64,000 bases of DNA from Hofstenia miamia (GCA_004352715.1 SCFE01000033.1:456813-520812); one strand, 5' to 3'. Positions 44,620 to 57,800 are shown, counted from the stretch's first letter. Notes: generated from the letters alone by a model not told the origin. Numbers and translations are program-made.

Positions 44620-45458
44620 TTCAACCAAAGGAATCTTTGCCTGAGGGAATTTTCACACAAAGGAATTTTCGCCCACCTGATTTCTCGCCCATTTGAAACT
44701 TCGCCCAAAAGAATTCTCACCCAAACAAATTTGTTGCTTATTTAAACCAATTCAGTCAATATTTATTAAAAACAAATGCAAAATTTGGCAATATAATATT
44801 AAACTATTTAGTTATGGAACTATTAACAACCAGTTGAGGAGGCAAAAAATTGTTTTAAATGGTTTTTTATAGAGTACATTCAAATACCAATGCCTCTATT
44901 TATTGGAAATGTGAGGTGGCGAGTTGCAAAATAAGAATTAATTGCTGAATCTTCATAAAATGCTGAAAAAATTAAGTAGATTTTTATAAGAAAACAGCTG
45001 GAAATCATACCACTGGGCAGAAAGCTTAAGTAAATTTAAGCCCTTGAAGTAAATGTGCCTATTTGCAAATGCATAAAATAACTACCACCTTAGAAGCAAT
45101 AAAGACTTGCTATCTTAATGAAACAATGATATGCATTCACAATTATGCATTCACAATTATTGTAATCCATTAAGTAGTATTTTACTGAGAATAAAAAATA
45201 TTCCAAACATTCTATATAGAAGTACATAAGCAATTAGGAAAAAAGTAATGTAGAAATTTGCTGAAAAATTAAAATAAAAAGTCTGAGGCAGGTTTTAAAG
45301 ATTCTTCTCTACTCTACTATGAAATATTTCTCGTGGCGAAAGTTCCAATGGGCGAATATTCCAAATGGGCGAAAATTATTTTGTGTGAGAATTCATAGTG
45401 GCGAAAATTCTTTTGGGCGAAAAATACAAATGGGCGAAAAATCATTGGGCAAAAGTTC
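44620..45458. mobile_element. foldback-like element with inverted arrays of a 16-bp repeat
   Basis: The left end (44620-44731) is seven tandem 16-bp units, consensus near TTCGCCCAAAAGAATT. The right end (45325-45458) is about eight 16-17-bp units of the same consensus in reverse complement. The interior (44732-45324) is unrelated AT-rich DNA without coding potential. Long terminal inverted repeats built from short tandem units are the hallmark of foldback-type DNA transposons. No target duplication was confirmed. Confidence 0.7.
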
Positions 45459-46136
45459 TGTACACGATTAAAATTTAGTCCGTTAGTACCTATTCCATTA
45501 TAACCTAGTAATGTTTTTATTCCCTACTTCTGCACTCAAAAAGGGACATTTTTTAATCTGTCACAGTTTTGCTGTAAAATTTTGGACTAGTAATTACTGT
45601 TTTTAATTTGATGAATTAAATATTAATAATGAATCGAATACTGCATTTAAAATGCTTAAATATAGCTTGATTTAAGTATAATTTTATATTTTAGTGTAAT
45701 GCAATTTGTCGTGTTTGCATAGCCTGTAACTTATATTTAGTATATGGTGGAACATTTGTATTAATCAAATTGGTACAACCTATAGTCTTGAAATTAAATA
45801 AATTTGCCAAGATTACTTCTAAAATTATTGAATAAATTTTCATTTTCTTTTGTATTCTATCAATTGTTTTTATATTTAGTTTATTTTTCACTTTAATCAC
45901 ATTATATAGATATCTGCGTTTTTTCCGTATCTGAATAGAATATTTTTGATACTCTTTATGTTTTACATTTGTGGTACATTGTCAATGGATAACTTCTAAC
46001 TTTAAAATATAATAATTGTTTCAGCAGTCGTTAATAATAAATAGGTTTAATTTCAGTACAACTATGCAAATAGGGCAATTTAGATAAAGCAATGTATTCT
46101 GCTGTCTCTATCTATATTTGAACGTCTCACACATTA
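45459..46136. other. AT-rich non-coding DNA
   Basis: No gene or element boundary recognised. Confidence 0.5.
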
Positions 46137-46690
46137 TCATGTACCACCGGTGGACACTTACATAAACAATCTCTCTTGCCTTTACACTGACAATTTTCAC
46201 GTGCTAGAATAACTATATGAGTGTTTAGTTAACCATAACGCAGTAAAACCGATTACGTCACACAGGAATGTCGACCTATAAAACGTACGGGCTCAACGTG
46301 TTAAAGCTACATTAGGCTTTTGTTTCATAAATTGATGTATTGACTTTAGAATATGTTTTATTGTTCTTTTGATTTCATTCCATATTTTGCTCATATAAAA
46401 TATTTCTATTAAATATGTCTCGCTTACACCTCAAACTATTCATGTTTGAGATTTTATAGCGCTTTTGAAAAACCAAAATTGCTGTTTATTATGTATTTCC
46501 GAAGAGTCTCTGTTTTGCATTCGATAATCGTGATGTAAATATATTTGCGCCAGTTCATATTGACTTAAATTTACAGAATTATGAAGTAATGTCCATTAAC
46601 GGAAATGATATTTGTATGACCAATATTTCCGAAGCAAAAAGTTTGTTAAATATTTGACTATTACCCATCATAAAAATTGAAACCAAAATA
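46137..46690. repeat. 554-bp direct repeat, left copy, ends at an n
   Basis: Nearly identical to 47256-47808. It holds the terminal 164 bases of the piggyBac element plus TTAA (46301-46304) plus 386 bases of flank. Since even the flank matches, this is probably the same locus placed twice (second haplotype or contig overlap at n 46691). Confidence 0.8.
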
Positions 46691-46691
46691 N

Positions 46692-47213
46692 GAAGTTGCG
46701 GCAGTTGCACAATACCCATGATCATGATTATTCCAAAAAATTTCTCTATCTCTTTTGCAGTTGTGTCCTTCCATTTTCGCATCAGTGAACGCTGGCGCAG
46801 TTGATGCGTTGATATAAATTGATGGGCATACCTGTTAGTTTCATCAACAACTAATCGAAGAATTTCATCTGTTAAAAAATGCTTGTAAATTGCGTATGGA
46901 TCAGATTCGGCGATATTGACTTGTGGTTCTTCAGCTCCTACAAAACCAAATCTTGGTGGGAGTAAAGTGCAATGACCCCAAGTTGTACATTCTGTGCTTT
47001 GAGCGCCTTCCTCCCCTCCTCATCACTGCTGTCTTCAGAGCATGGTGAGGATGAACCGTCGGTATATTCACTGCCAAAAGAGGATGGCTCATATACGTCT
47101 GACGATTCATCACACGATATGTCTGGCTCAGAATAATCTATGTTGCTTTCAGATGATGACTGATTTGAATCAGCTTCAGAATTTCCTTTTCCGTAAAAAA
47201 AAGAACTATTCAT
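46692..47213 (-). pseudogene. piggyBac-type transposase, N-terminal fragment
   Basis: The - strand start is ATG at 47213. The first 70 residues are Ser/Asp/Glu-rich, as is usual for piggyBac transposases. After a frameshift near 46975 comes the start of the DDE_Tnp_1_7 domain: D-P-Y-A-I-Y-K-H-F-L, then D-E-T-N-R-Y-A, R-K-W-K-D-T-T and I-M-G-I-V-Q-L-P-Q-L, where it hits the n at 46691. The catalytic aspartates would lie beyond and are absent. In live elements it cuts and pastes DNA at TTAA. Confidence 0.8.
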
Positions 47214-47419
47214 AGTGCACGACGTCTAGAGCAGTGAATAATAATCATACTGACGTCATGTACCACCGGTGGACACTTACATAAACAATCTCTCTTGCCT
47301 TTACACTGACAATTTTCACGTGCTAGAATAACTATATGAGTGTTTAGTTAACCATAACGCAGTAAAACCGATTACGTCACACAGGAATGTCGACCTATAA
47401 AACGTACGGGCTCAACGTG
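46692..47419 (-). mobile_element. piggyBac element, 5' part with TTAA target end
   Basis: On the - strand the element begins TTAA|CACGTTGAGCCCGTACG (TTAA at 47420-47423), with a 206-base leader before the transposase ATG. The other end is lost at the n. Confidence 0.65.
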
Positions 47420-47808
47420 TTAAAGCTGTAGTAAGCTTTTGTTTCATAAATTGATGTATTGACTTTAGAATATGTTTTATTGTTCTTTTGATTTCATTCC
47501 ATATTTTGCTCATATAAAATATTTCTATTAAATATGTCTCGCTTACACCTCAAACTATTCATGTTTGAGATTTTATAGCGCTTTTGAAAAACCAAAATTG
47601 CTGTTTATTATGTATTTCCGAAGAGTCTCTGTTTTGCATTCGATAATCGTGATGTAAATATATTTGCGCCAGTTCATATTGACTTAAATTTACAGAATTA
47701 TGAAGTAATGTCCATTAACGGAAATGATATTTGTATGACCAATATTTCCGAAGAGAAAGTTTGTTAAATATTTGACTATTACCCATCATAAAAATTGAAA
47801 CTAAAATA
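47256..47808. repeat. 553-bp direct repeat, right copy
   Basis: Partner of 46137-46690; it contains the piggyBac leader end, the TTAA and the flank, and continues into unique sequence after 47808. Confidence 0.8.
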
Positions 47809-47918
47809 ATTTAGATATTTTCTTTCAACCAAGCTAATTACAATTATTGCATTTTAAAACTATTAATTATAACTTGCCCATATTTCGCATTTTAAAAATG
47901 AAATTTATTTTGCATTAA

Positions 47919-48159
47919 CCCTTTAGTTCTCTGGTTTTTTGAGCCTTTTTTGAGACATTATTTATTCAAGAAAGTAATCATATAGTAAAACCTATTTATA
48001 ACAATTTTCTCAATGGAGGTTTATTTTCTTATTAAAGAGAATCGAAATTTCACGATCTATTTAACGAAAGCAAATTCAGAGGCCTGAGTACTAAAGGGGA
48101 AGCATGCTGACTAAAAATGTGCGCGGTAGCGTATATATACGACGTTGGGAACTAAAGTG
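47919..48159. mobile_element. piggyBac-type MITE with TTAA on both sides
   Basis: The left end is TTAA (47915-47918) then CCCTTTAGTTCTC; the right end read inward is TTAA (48160-48163) then CACTTTAGTTCCC. This gives inverted ends with 11 of 13 matches and a 241-bp body without coding capacity. TTAA duplication and CCCTTT-like ends are characteristic of piggyBac-type elements. It lies about 500 bp from the piggyBac fragment, but its termini differ from that element's. Confidence 0.65.
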
Positions 48160-50729
48160 TTAACGTCTGGGCCCTCTATATGACAAATCGTTCTACAAGC
48201 ATTTTGCATTGGTACGAATATAAATAACAATCTTATAATATATTAGGTTATAGCCATTGGTTTCTATCGCTACTACGCAAATTCTAACTTCAGTATCCGT
48301 TCAAAAAATTTTAAATTGATGTTTATTTGTTTCCTCCTACTCTTAGATTGCTCTGGACCCTTAGTAGTTCATTTAATTAGAACTGTTTCTAGTAAATTTA
48401 TTAAAAGCGATTATTGAAATTTTATTCAGATTTCATATATTGATATGTTTCCTGTATATTGACAAATTGACTCTAAATGATCTATTTTTGAAGTTATTTC
48501 TTCTCCGTTCTGAAAATTCAAACTTTTTCTTTGATTTCATTTCTTTTTCTTGAATTTATTCAGTGTAATGTAATGCTTAATCTTATGTCAGCATAACAGA
48601 ATCCTGTCGAATACATGCTCTAATATATTATATGATATCTTATCGTCATTTATTTGAAGATGCAGATTATTAAAAAGACATTGTTCACAGCTTTGTAAAA
48701 CAGTTATTAATGTCAAATAAAGCAAATCTCTTATGAACCACGATTTCTATTATATTATATTCTTCCATTTATAGTTTCTATTTCTCGCTATTACAAATCT
48801 TTCACTTCATCTCAAAGATTCTGTTTATACTGATTTTGATGTTAGTACGGAAGGAGCTATCAACTATGACTTCGCATGAAGTACTACATAAATTATGATA
48901 TCAATACTGGTCATGAATACCATGTATACAAGGAACATGTAGGCGAACATTTTCACTATTGCGAATATTTATCAGTTTGTACTTTGTTGTTGATAGCTTT
49001 TATTCGAATAGTTTTTAAGTTTAAAATTACTCTCTGTTTTTTTATTTAATGTTTGGTTCAAATTTTATAAAATTTTTGCTTATTGTTATTCTTTTGACAG
49101 CGCGATATACTATGGAGTTGGTACCGGTTAACGCAATTCCTGTTATGTATGTGATTAGGAAGGTGCACTTTTAGTTAGGTTATTGGTAGTGTGTTCAACT
49201 AAAATTGAAGTTAAAACTCAAACTAAGTATACTGAAATGCATTGATCAACGTTGAGACTGAGTTCAATAAGATATGTAAAACTGAAATAAAATTGACACG
49301 GAAGGAAATTTGTTATTTAATTTCAAGATATTCAATTAATTTCATGTATTTTTGTGGCAAACCAAATGTGAATGAGTCAGACAATCTCGTGTAAAGACAC
49401 TAAAACAATATGATTTTGATGGCTATTATATTTTACTTTTAAGACATTTTTATTTAAAGAACGTCCAAAATTTCAAAAAATTCCTATATCGTCTATTTAG
49501 CACATTTCCAGAAAAAAAATAAGTAAGTTCTGTAATTATGTTACCCCTATCAAATTTTCAATGAATAAAATGCCTTTCTTATTTAAGTTTTAAGTTATAT
49601 TAATTCAGTACGTTTAATATCCTAGCATGCAACATTAAAAATATCGAATTGGTATATACTAATGATATTATCTAAAGTAGAGCTATGTCTGGAAGGAATT
49701 TCTAATATCCGTGCTCGCCCGTAAAAAGTTAATATTTCTCTACTCATCCGAATACCCGTGTGTTCAATTTACAACAACTAATGCATTACTAACTATAAAC
49801 TAACATAATTAGTAAAAAATCAATTGTACTTACCACTGATTACCAATAAGAGTTTTATGTTATTACCTAACAGCCAACTTCATTTGGCTGTGATGTTTTT
49901 GATGGTATTAGGAGCAGGTTAATAATAGAATCGTGTACTGATTCTGATTTTGATGTTGCTTATTCAGGTATCAAATTTGATAGCAAAAAAAATTTAGGGC
50001 GTGAGAACAATAATGATGATATTTATGATGTTTATACCATAGTATTTACCAGCATACTGTGCAATTTCAATGTTCATAATCATATTATAATTCAATATAT
50101 AGACTTGTTTTCTCATGATACTATGTTTTCTCAGCTGTGTCAGAAATGTCAAAATAATGGTTTGTGCTCATAAGAAATCTCAAATCCACCTGTAGATGTA
50201 TGGGCAGATAACTCTTAATCTGATATTGAATTCCACTAAAAGTTATTCAAGCAAATCTAAAATTATTTCTAATTTGGATTGGTTACAGATATGTATTGCT
50301 ATACAGCTATCCTCATGGTTTAGATTCAGCTACCAGGCAAATTCCTAAGGAAGTTATCATAGATAAGAGTGGTTTAAAATCAACTATTCAGAAACATGAC
50401 CCATCCAATGTTAGAATAGTTTCAGGATGTCAGGTTTTTGAAAATTTCATCAAGCTTTACTTATTTTCAATATATGATGTTTGGGCAGAATTTTTATCTG
50501 GAAATATTATTCAGATTGTTCTGAAGTGCACCAACATTAGGATTTCCTCTTACATTGTCTGAAAAATAATCATACTTGAGAAAACTATTGCCATTCAATA
50601 TGCAAGAGATATTGAAGGCCAAAATCATTCACTGGTTTTTTGTACTGAGTCACCTATTTTTTCAAGAAACGTGGCATGCAATAGATTGAATGTGAGATTT
50701 CATAATGTGCTTAAGGAAAATGCGCCAAA
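48160..50729. other. AT-rich DNA, no recognised gene
   Basis: A frame at 50296-50562 (88 codons) and an Asp/Ser-containing stretch near 49935-49990 are unlike random sequence but match nothing I recognise; they might be a decayed transposase. No other feature. Confidence 0.4.
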
Positions 50730-50975
50730 TTAATAAAGACTTTGATATTCACAAAGAAGGGGTATTTGTTTGTGACAAAATACTGAAGTTGTGCTCAACG
50801 CATGGTGTTTTTCATTGTTGGCCACTTGTAGTTTGACCAAGCATACTGGACATTGCTGCTCTTTATGTACATGTCGTGTTATAAAATGCTTTGCAATGCA
50901 AGAATTCAAGAAAAAGCGTTGTATTAGAGTTAAGTACCTAGGTAGTCCAAATATATTGTTTGAATAATACTCCAT
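50730..50975 (-). pseudogene. possible piggyBac transposase C-terminal Cys-rich domain
   Basis: The 81-codon - strand frame carries R-H-V-H-K-E-Q-Q-C-P-V-C, then T-T-S-V-F-C ... I-P-L-L-C. This resembles the RC-x2-C ... T-x3-C-x2-C ... P-L-C pattern of the piggyBac C-terminal zinc-binding domain, with one Cys position missing. No catalytic domain was recognised upstream. Weak call. Confidence 0.35.
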
Positions 50976-53054
50976 AAAATATGATTTAAGTCACCTGCAG
51001 ACAAAAATTGTAAATGCCAGCACGTAAATCGCTAAAATTTCAATATCACCTCCTATCAGACTTGCATCAAAATATCCATTTGACAACTGCTCCAAAACTG
51101 GCAATGAAGTTATATTTATTGTTTGTAATAACTGCTAGTAATGTTGCATTTCTCCTACATGTTTTAAGTTGATATAAATGTAGATAGTACACTATTCGTT
51201 ATATTTGAAACCTGGCCATTCTAGTGTTAATATGCAATAAACTTTATAACAACATATTTTACGCATCCTGCAGCTTCTTGCTCTCACTCTTAAAATCCAT
51301 TTACCCTTTTCTGCAAGACCAAATAGTAAATACTAATGTAAATGACAGTTTTCAAAGTATAGAAACCTAACATTTATTTGGTAAGCCTTGTAGCAACAGT
51401 GAAAAAAATTACTTTGGGGGAAAATGCCATTCTATTGTTTTGTTGCACACGGTAGCAGTATGTATGAGTGTTATTGCAAAAATCAAATGAATGTGTCGTG
51501 TTTAAGCACCTAACATTTTATAACCTCGAAATATTTTTTAATCGGCTATGAAGAACGTACATTGTTTGATTAACTTCAAATACCATTTATGAAAAATGAA
51601 ATTACATAACTATACAAACAATGCTTCAAATAGAGATTTCAATTACTTTATGTAAATTTAAAAAATTTAAAATTATTTATGAATGTTTAAATATCTGCCT
51701 CAAATTTCTGCAATGTTACTAGCTATTATAAATTTTACTCACAATTGAATTAGAATAGAAACTGATATTATTGGTCCGTAGAAATTGGAATGGGGATTAA
51801 ATCACCAAGAATTGGAATTGAAGAATTGAATTGAAATCTCTGCCAACACGTTGCAGCTGTTTTTAAAAGGGCGATTCGGCCCGCATGTCATTTTTTGCCA
51901 ATAACTGCAGATTTTTTTGAATTTTACATAAAAACAAGATAAAGTTAAAGCGGAAAAAATTTTTAGTGGGTTGTATCAAGAGGGTCTGATAAATTTCATT
52001 CTTGAAAAAAATTCAAAAGTTTTTAGTGCAACATGAAAAAGAAATAGTGAATATTTTGATAGATATCTATATATTTATACAATTAAATTGATTGAGTCAT
52101 CATTGTTAAGGGTCAGTGTTGTCAAAAAAAATATTGGGGTGAAAAAATTTTGCGATGACGCGGCCCCATATACTTTACTAATATTATGTTTTTATTGATT
52201 TGTCGCCTCTTTCAAAATAAGCGTTTAGGTTTGTGGTGAAGGTCAGTGCCATACCTACATCGGAGGAGGTTTCAGGGAGTGAAACTTAAAGTAATATAAA
52301 TATAAACTTTTCATTTGGTGCTATATTTTGAATGCAGTAAAACAATGAGTAAAAAAAACTATATACCATATAAAAACTGGCCTAAATGGCTCGAAGCATT
52401 AATGCTGAACTCCGGACTGAAAAATGGTCATAAATAGACATTATTTATTCACCTTATTTCTAGGTTACTCATTCATTTTTAGAAATGTCAGTTTTGCCAA
52501 ATTACTGGTTGCCCGTGAGCGTATTTTTGTTTTCTTGTTAGACGAATATAAATTAAACAAACTGTTTCCTTCTACTCAATACTCAAATCAATTTATATAT
52601 TTTTTGAAAATTGATGTAGTTCAAAAGTGTATCTTTCACTGTGCCAAAGGTCATTATTTTATCTTTAATAGTTTTGAAATAATATAGAGGGCCGTTTCGG
52701 CCGATTCACTTCGTTATTTATTTTTTATGCCTCTGTGCGTTTAGGATTCCTAAAAAAATAATTTTAAACAGTATTGACTTGCTTAAGCTATGCAAATTTT
52801 CTATTTTCTTTTAGAGTGTCTTCGATCTGGCCAATACTGGGTACAAATTTTTATTACTGTGAATTTGAACATATCTATACATTACACACGGATGTCATAA
52901 ATCGCTTTCCTCAATTCAAAAAATATTCAAATTTTTAACTGGTGTATTGAATCCCTACTTCTTTGATGTGACCATCAATTGCCAGCTATATCTGGACATT
53001 TTGCGTGGTTTCGCCGTTCTTTAGCTTGAGACAGACTATTACATTTGGTACTCC
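50976..53054. other. AT-rich non-coding DNA
   Basis: No gene recognised. GGGCGATTCGGCCC (51870) and GGGCCGTTTCGGCC (52689) are similar GC-rich strings 0.8 kb apart in the same orientation; no element could be defined. Confidence 0.45.
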
Positions 53055-53073
53055 AGATGTGTATAAGAGACAG
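53055..53073 (+). other. Tn5 mosaic end / Nextera adapter contaminant
   Basis: AGATGTGTATAAGAGACAG is the exact 19-bp Tn5 mosaic end used in tagmentation libraries. A chance exact match in 64 kb is negligible, and no Tn5 element surrounds it. The sequence left and right of it may not be contiguous in the genome. Confidence 0.9.
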
Positions 53074-53767
53074 CTACATGACTTCGTAAATGACACTTTT
53101 GAGGTCTTGATTGGCAGGAGTTGAACCACTAAATGATTTTCACGGTAAAACCAGAGAAAAGTATAGCCATGTTTTCAGCTCCGACCAGAGAAGAATCCAG
53201 TATTGACTGTGAAGGATAGCACATTGAAGATTGGCAATAAATGTGTATTTACGTTTTCGTTTGATTATTTAGATCATTGCCACATTATATAATTACACAT
53301 TTGTGTAAACATTTTTAACTGAGTACAGTATCTTATGGTCTATATTACTTTTAGGGATTCTGATAACTGTTGTTTTCCTTCATGACTTTCAAAAAATGTC
53401 GTGATAATGTATTTTTGATTTCTAAATGTATTACTGAAAGTAGTGTATTGCTTTATTTATTACATTGGTTAATTAACAAATTTTATTTTACACTGTTTAA
53501 ATTTACTCGTTGATTGTTTTACATGCTTGAATAGATAAATTTCTAATCTCCAGTTGTTTATTTGTCTCAAAATAAGGTCACCACAATTTTCCTCTTTCTG
53601 CACACATTATCACCATTTTCTCTTTATTCATTTAAATGTGCCATTATTACTACCACGGGAGTAATAATTCTTAAATGATAATGTTCTCTAGTCTATTATT
53701 TATAGATAATTATCCTACGTTTAATGATTTACCATTTTTTCTTTTAATCATTCGTTTATTTTTGAAT

Positions 53768-53791
53768 GTATATATATATATATATATATAT
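53768..53791. repeat. (TA)n microsatellite
   Basis: Perfect alternating run. Confidence 0.95.
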
Positions 53792-54840
53792 GTCGTTTGA
53801 AACTTTCAGAATTTTGACTATTGTGCACGAAAATTTATGTCAGAATGCAGCAATCTCAAAGTAATCTTTTCCTCTGAAAGATAAAACAAATTGTCTAAAT
53901 TCTTACACAATCTAGCTACTTGGATTTGACGTTGAGCATAAAAATAAAGCAACTGAAGTAGTTTCAAGTCGTGTCTAGCAAGTAGCGCCAAGAATTAAAC
54001 CTTAATATCAACCTTTGCTAAAACAGTTGTCAATATCTCGTAATCTGTTTACCTCAGTAAATTCAAACTGAAATCAAAATTGCCAAGTATAGAACCTGCA
54101 CATGGATTTCAGCAATTAGCATGCTTAATTTCTAGGCATCCACAAAAAATCAACTTCTGATAATGATTTCCCTGGCGTTCTGTTGTTTGACCCTTTTTAA
54201 GATACTGCTTCCTTTGATTACTGCTCTTTAATTTAATGTTGGCGTCCTGACTAGGCTTAGTCGAAATTCCAGCAATTAACGAAAAGATTTCTATTGGCCG
54301 AATTACAGAAATTGGTGCTTTTTGTAATTTTTCTTTGCAAACCTTTGTGATGCTATATGTAGAGAAAAAATGCTTACCTATCAGTGGGAGTTCTTGCCCC
54401 TTCAAGGCATTCTTGAATATTGTGACAAATATATAAATGCACCTGCACAAAAAACATTTAAGTATAAATTAGATCAGTTGAATGAATGCACATCTTCAAA
54501 AATATTTGATAAAAATGAATGTATGGATGTAAAATTTCTGAATTTTGAGAGGATGCAGAGTCATTCTTAATGTAGGTATCGATCAATTTGTCTTCAATTA
54601 CAATTCACTATCATTTGTATGCTCAGTTCTAATGCGATGTCTAAATGTACATATGTTGCGTCACAATTGACTGTGTTAAAAACAGTATATTTCTGTAATA
54701 CTGGAAAGGTTTAGTGAGGTTGTGCCAATTCTCAACCTATCTCAAATAGTTTAAGATTTTACACTAATAATTTTTTCGTGAAATGGAAGCCCTTCAAAGG
54801 TTCAGAGGCGAAACTCGGAAATTTATAAATAAGGGCCACC

Positions 54841-54843
<3 letters not shown>

Positions 54844-54877
<34 letters not shown>
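54844..54877. repeat. (TA)n microsatellite
   Basis: Perfect alternating run directly after AAGGGCCACCCTAA. Confidence 0.95.
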
Positions 54878-54879
<2 letters not shown>

Positions 54880-57800
54880 AGTTAATTTGACGTAAAATGT
54901 ATGAATTTTAATAGGAACTTTTGTTTTGTCAGTTACTAACCGATGCAATATTAATATCAACTGGATTTACGTTTTTCAATAAATTCACTTTTAATTAACT
55001 CTGTCGCCTTAGGCGAATTTGCCGCAAGTAATATTTTACACTCTAATTAGTAAACTAATGTTTGGTGATTCGTCAAATATATACACGCTTGGTGTTTTAT
55101 AGGTAGGTGTATCTTTCATTTTGTAATTACTGACGTATCTTTCTCGGAGTGAAATTGCATTTTAATTAACTTTATCCAAAACTTCTAATGTATTTGGCTT
55201 CTATGCTATTTAATTTAATGCATTCAATTTGTAATTGAAATATTTCCACTAACGCATATATTTACTTTTCTAAAATATCTGAGATACAAAACTGTAACTT
55301 TGTTTTCACGCGCTCACACCCTCTACATTGTTGATTGGCTTATTGTAGCATGTTTATTAATACTGTCTCGTGTGTGAAATCTTGGCATGTGTTTGGCTTT
55401 TGTTTAACTACAATATACACGTTTTCTCTTATATTAAGATTTGTTGTATACTAGTATATTTTTTCCTGGATAGTCATCATATTTCGAGTTGTAGGATTTT
55501 TTATTAGATATTATATTTCTGGAATTAAATTTGGTAAGTTTTTGATATTTGCTATGTGATATAACTCCTTGGCATATTGGCATCCAGTTGACATTCCCCA
55601 ACATTTTTTATATAGCGATTTCATGTCAATTTTTGTTTATGAAAATTATACAATTTATAATCAATTAAAAGTAGTGGAATTAGTTTACGCAGAATTTTTC
55701 CTACGATTATTTCGAATTCTGTATTTTAGTGTTTTTCAGGTTAGCCTGGCATACAATTTGGGTCTGGTGTATAAAAATATAGATTTTATGTAATCTTAAG
55801 GCATTTGATGAGAATTAAATTCTGTTGTCAACATTCTATTACCAAATTGTTTTGTATGAAAATGCAAGAACCTGTTTTGAAACATTTCATTTTGATTTGA
55901 AACAAGCATTTTACTCAAGATTAAACCCCTAGGTCGACCATTGCTGGTTACGCCATTAAGGTTTTATCATATGATTAGGATTTAAAATTCATAATCAAAA
56001 ACACCAGGTTAACTATCAAGAAAGTATATGTGCAATAGAATTAATCCCTCATTCAGATTGTAGTTAAAATGGGGAAACGGCAGTCATTTTAAATGATAAT
56101 TGCTTCCTTGCAATCCAATTTTCCTTTAACGATGTTTTTGTGTATATTATTTACAATTGGAATTAATGGATCGAGTAGAAAAGTTTAGTCATAATTTTAA
56201 TTTCATTTTATGCAGCAGTATTACTCTGTTCAACTTACAAGTACCGATATTAATTCCATTCATATATACATTTTGATTGAATTTTTAAAAATGTTGATTG
56301 TCTAAATGAAAAATCAAGTAGAACTCGTAGGTTTTGACCTCTTTCAAGCAATGAATATAACCATAATCAGAGTTCTCAGTAAAAACAAAAAGCATTTAAC
56401 AACCAACATTTGTGTGCTTCAGCAACAATGTTCTATAAATTTACTTAATCCCATATTTTTTTCGAAATGGCCATAGAATGGAATAAATTGGACTATTCGT
56501 TTAGTAACATCGTTTCTCAAATGGTAAACATTTGAGTTTTTTTGGGTTCAATGATTGTTTAATGCTGATTTTAGCGTTAGCCTTAAGCCATATCATTCAA
56601 CGAAACACAGAACTTGGAGGCCTAGAATATCCCTAAAGCCTACTTGTAATTTCAAGAAAAGTTTTACCAATTTGTTGATAAAACTTTTTACAATTCAACA
56701 TGGTCGGTTCCCGAAGGGTTGGGTAGTTTTGTTGAATTACATCATTTTACCTCTAAAGCCTATTTTCTGATCAATCTTTGCATACACAGCTTCACATTAC
56801 ACCTCTACAGACTATTTTGAAAGGAATTTTACCAAAGTATGTGTACTTAAACTTACTTGATTTACTGGGCCTGCTTATAAGAAGTCGGTATTTCATGACT
56901 AACACCATTTAACTTTTGCTTGCACAGTGGTTATCAATTTGCCTTTCAGAAAAAGGAAGGAATTTCGGCAAGTGCAGATTGAGAAGGAAATTAGTTCGGA
57001 AAACGCCCAGGGCTTTTAAATCTCTTACTTTTAACAACGTGGAAACTGGATTCAATAACTCAATCAGCCTTCCAGTAATTACGCTGTTTAATATTTCATT
57101 ACACAAATTTTATTGTTCATGTACTACTCTGTGTATGCATCTCTATTATCTAACAGGTGTTATTGAATATAACTTCGACTTATCCATTCACATATATTTT
57201 TACCAAATATATATATTATTGAAATAGGAATAACATTATCATTTTAAACACAATTTAGTTAAGGATTTTGTTAATATCTTACTATTATTAATATATTGTG
57301 TAATCTCAAATTGTACCATATTTTTTGTAATTATTTTGTGAAATACCTTCAATTCGGACCTAGTGTTATTTTCAATGCTGTGAGGGGAAACGGCCTGTCC
57401 GCTATCCCTTGAAAAATTGATAAAAATACGTTATAGCAGATTACTGTAAGTAAAAAAGTTTTAAAAATTTTGCGACCCTTTAAATAGCTTTCTTAGCACT
57501 CGAAATACGAGGTCAATGATTTTACTAGGTCTAGTACTGGAGTTTTTATATATTTTCTTTGCCTGTCATGTCTACAAATCTCTTACAAGTTGTTAATTAT
57601 AATACAATTGACAATAATTAGTCTAGATCATGTGGTAATTTATTAAAAACTCACTCCACTTCTGGACCCTGTCTCACTCAACCATGGAAACCTTGATTTT
57701 TCTTATCATTTTCTATGATATTAAATCCTTCTCTACTAATTTTAGGCCTTGTGACTTCTGCATTTATACTTCTAACTTGACACATAATGTGTAGTTTCAA

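Noticed and set aside
50296-50562. 88-codon + strand frame as a gene
   Set aside because: No recognised family and no splice context; kept only as a note within the surrounding segment.
51868-52705. GGGCGATTCGGCCC and GGGCCGTTTCGGCC as element ends
   Set aside because: They are in direct, not inverted, orientation and lack a target duplication.
53768-54877. TA runs as regulatory elements
   Set aside because: Ordinary microsatellites, frequent throughout the window.
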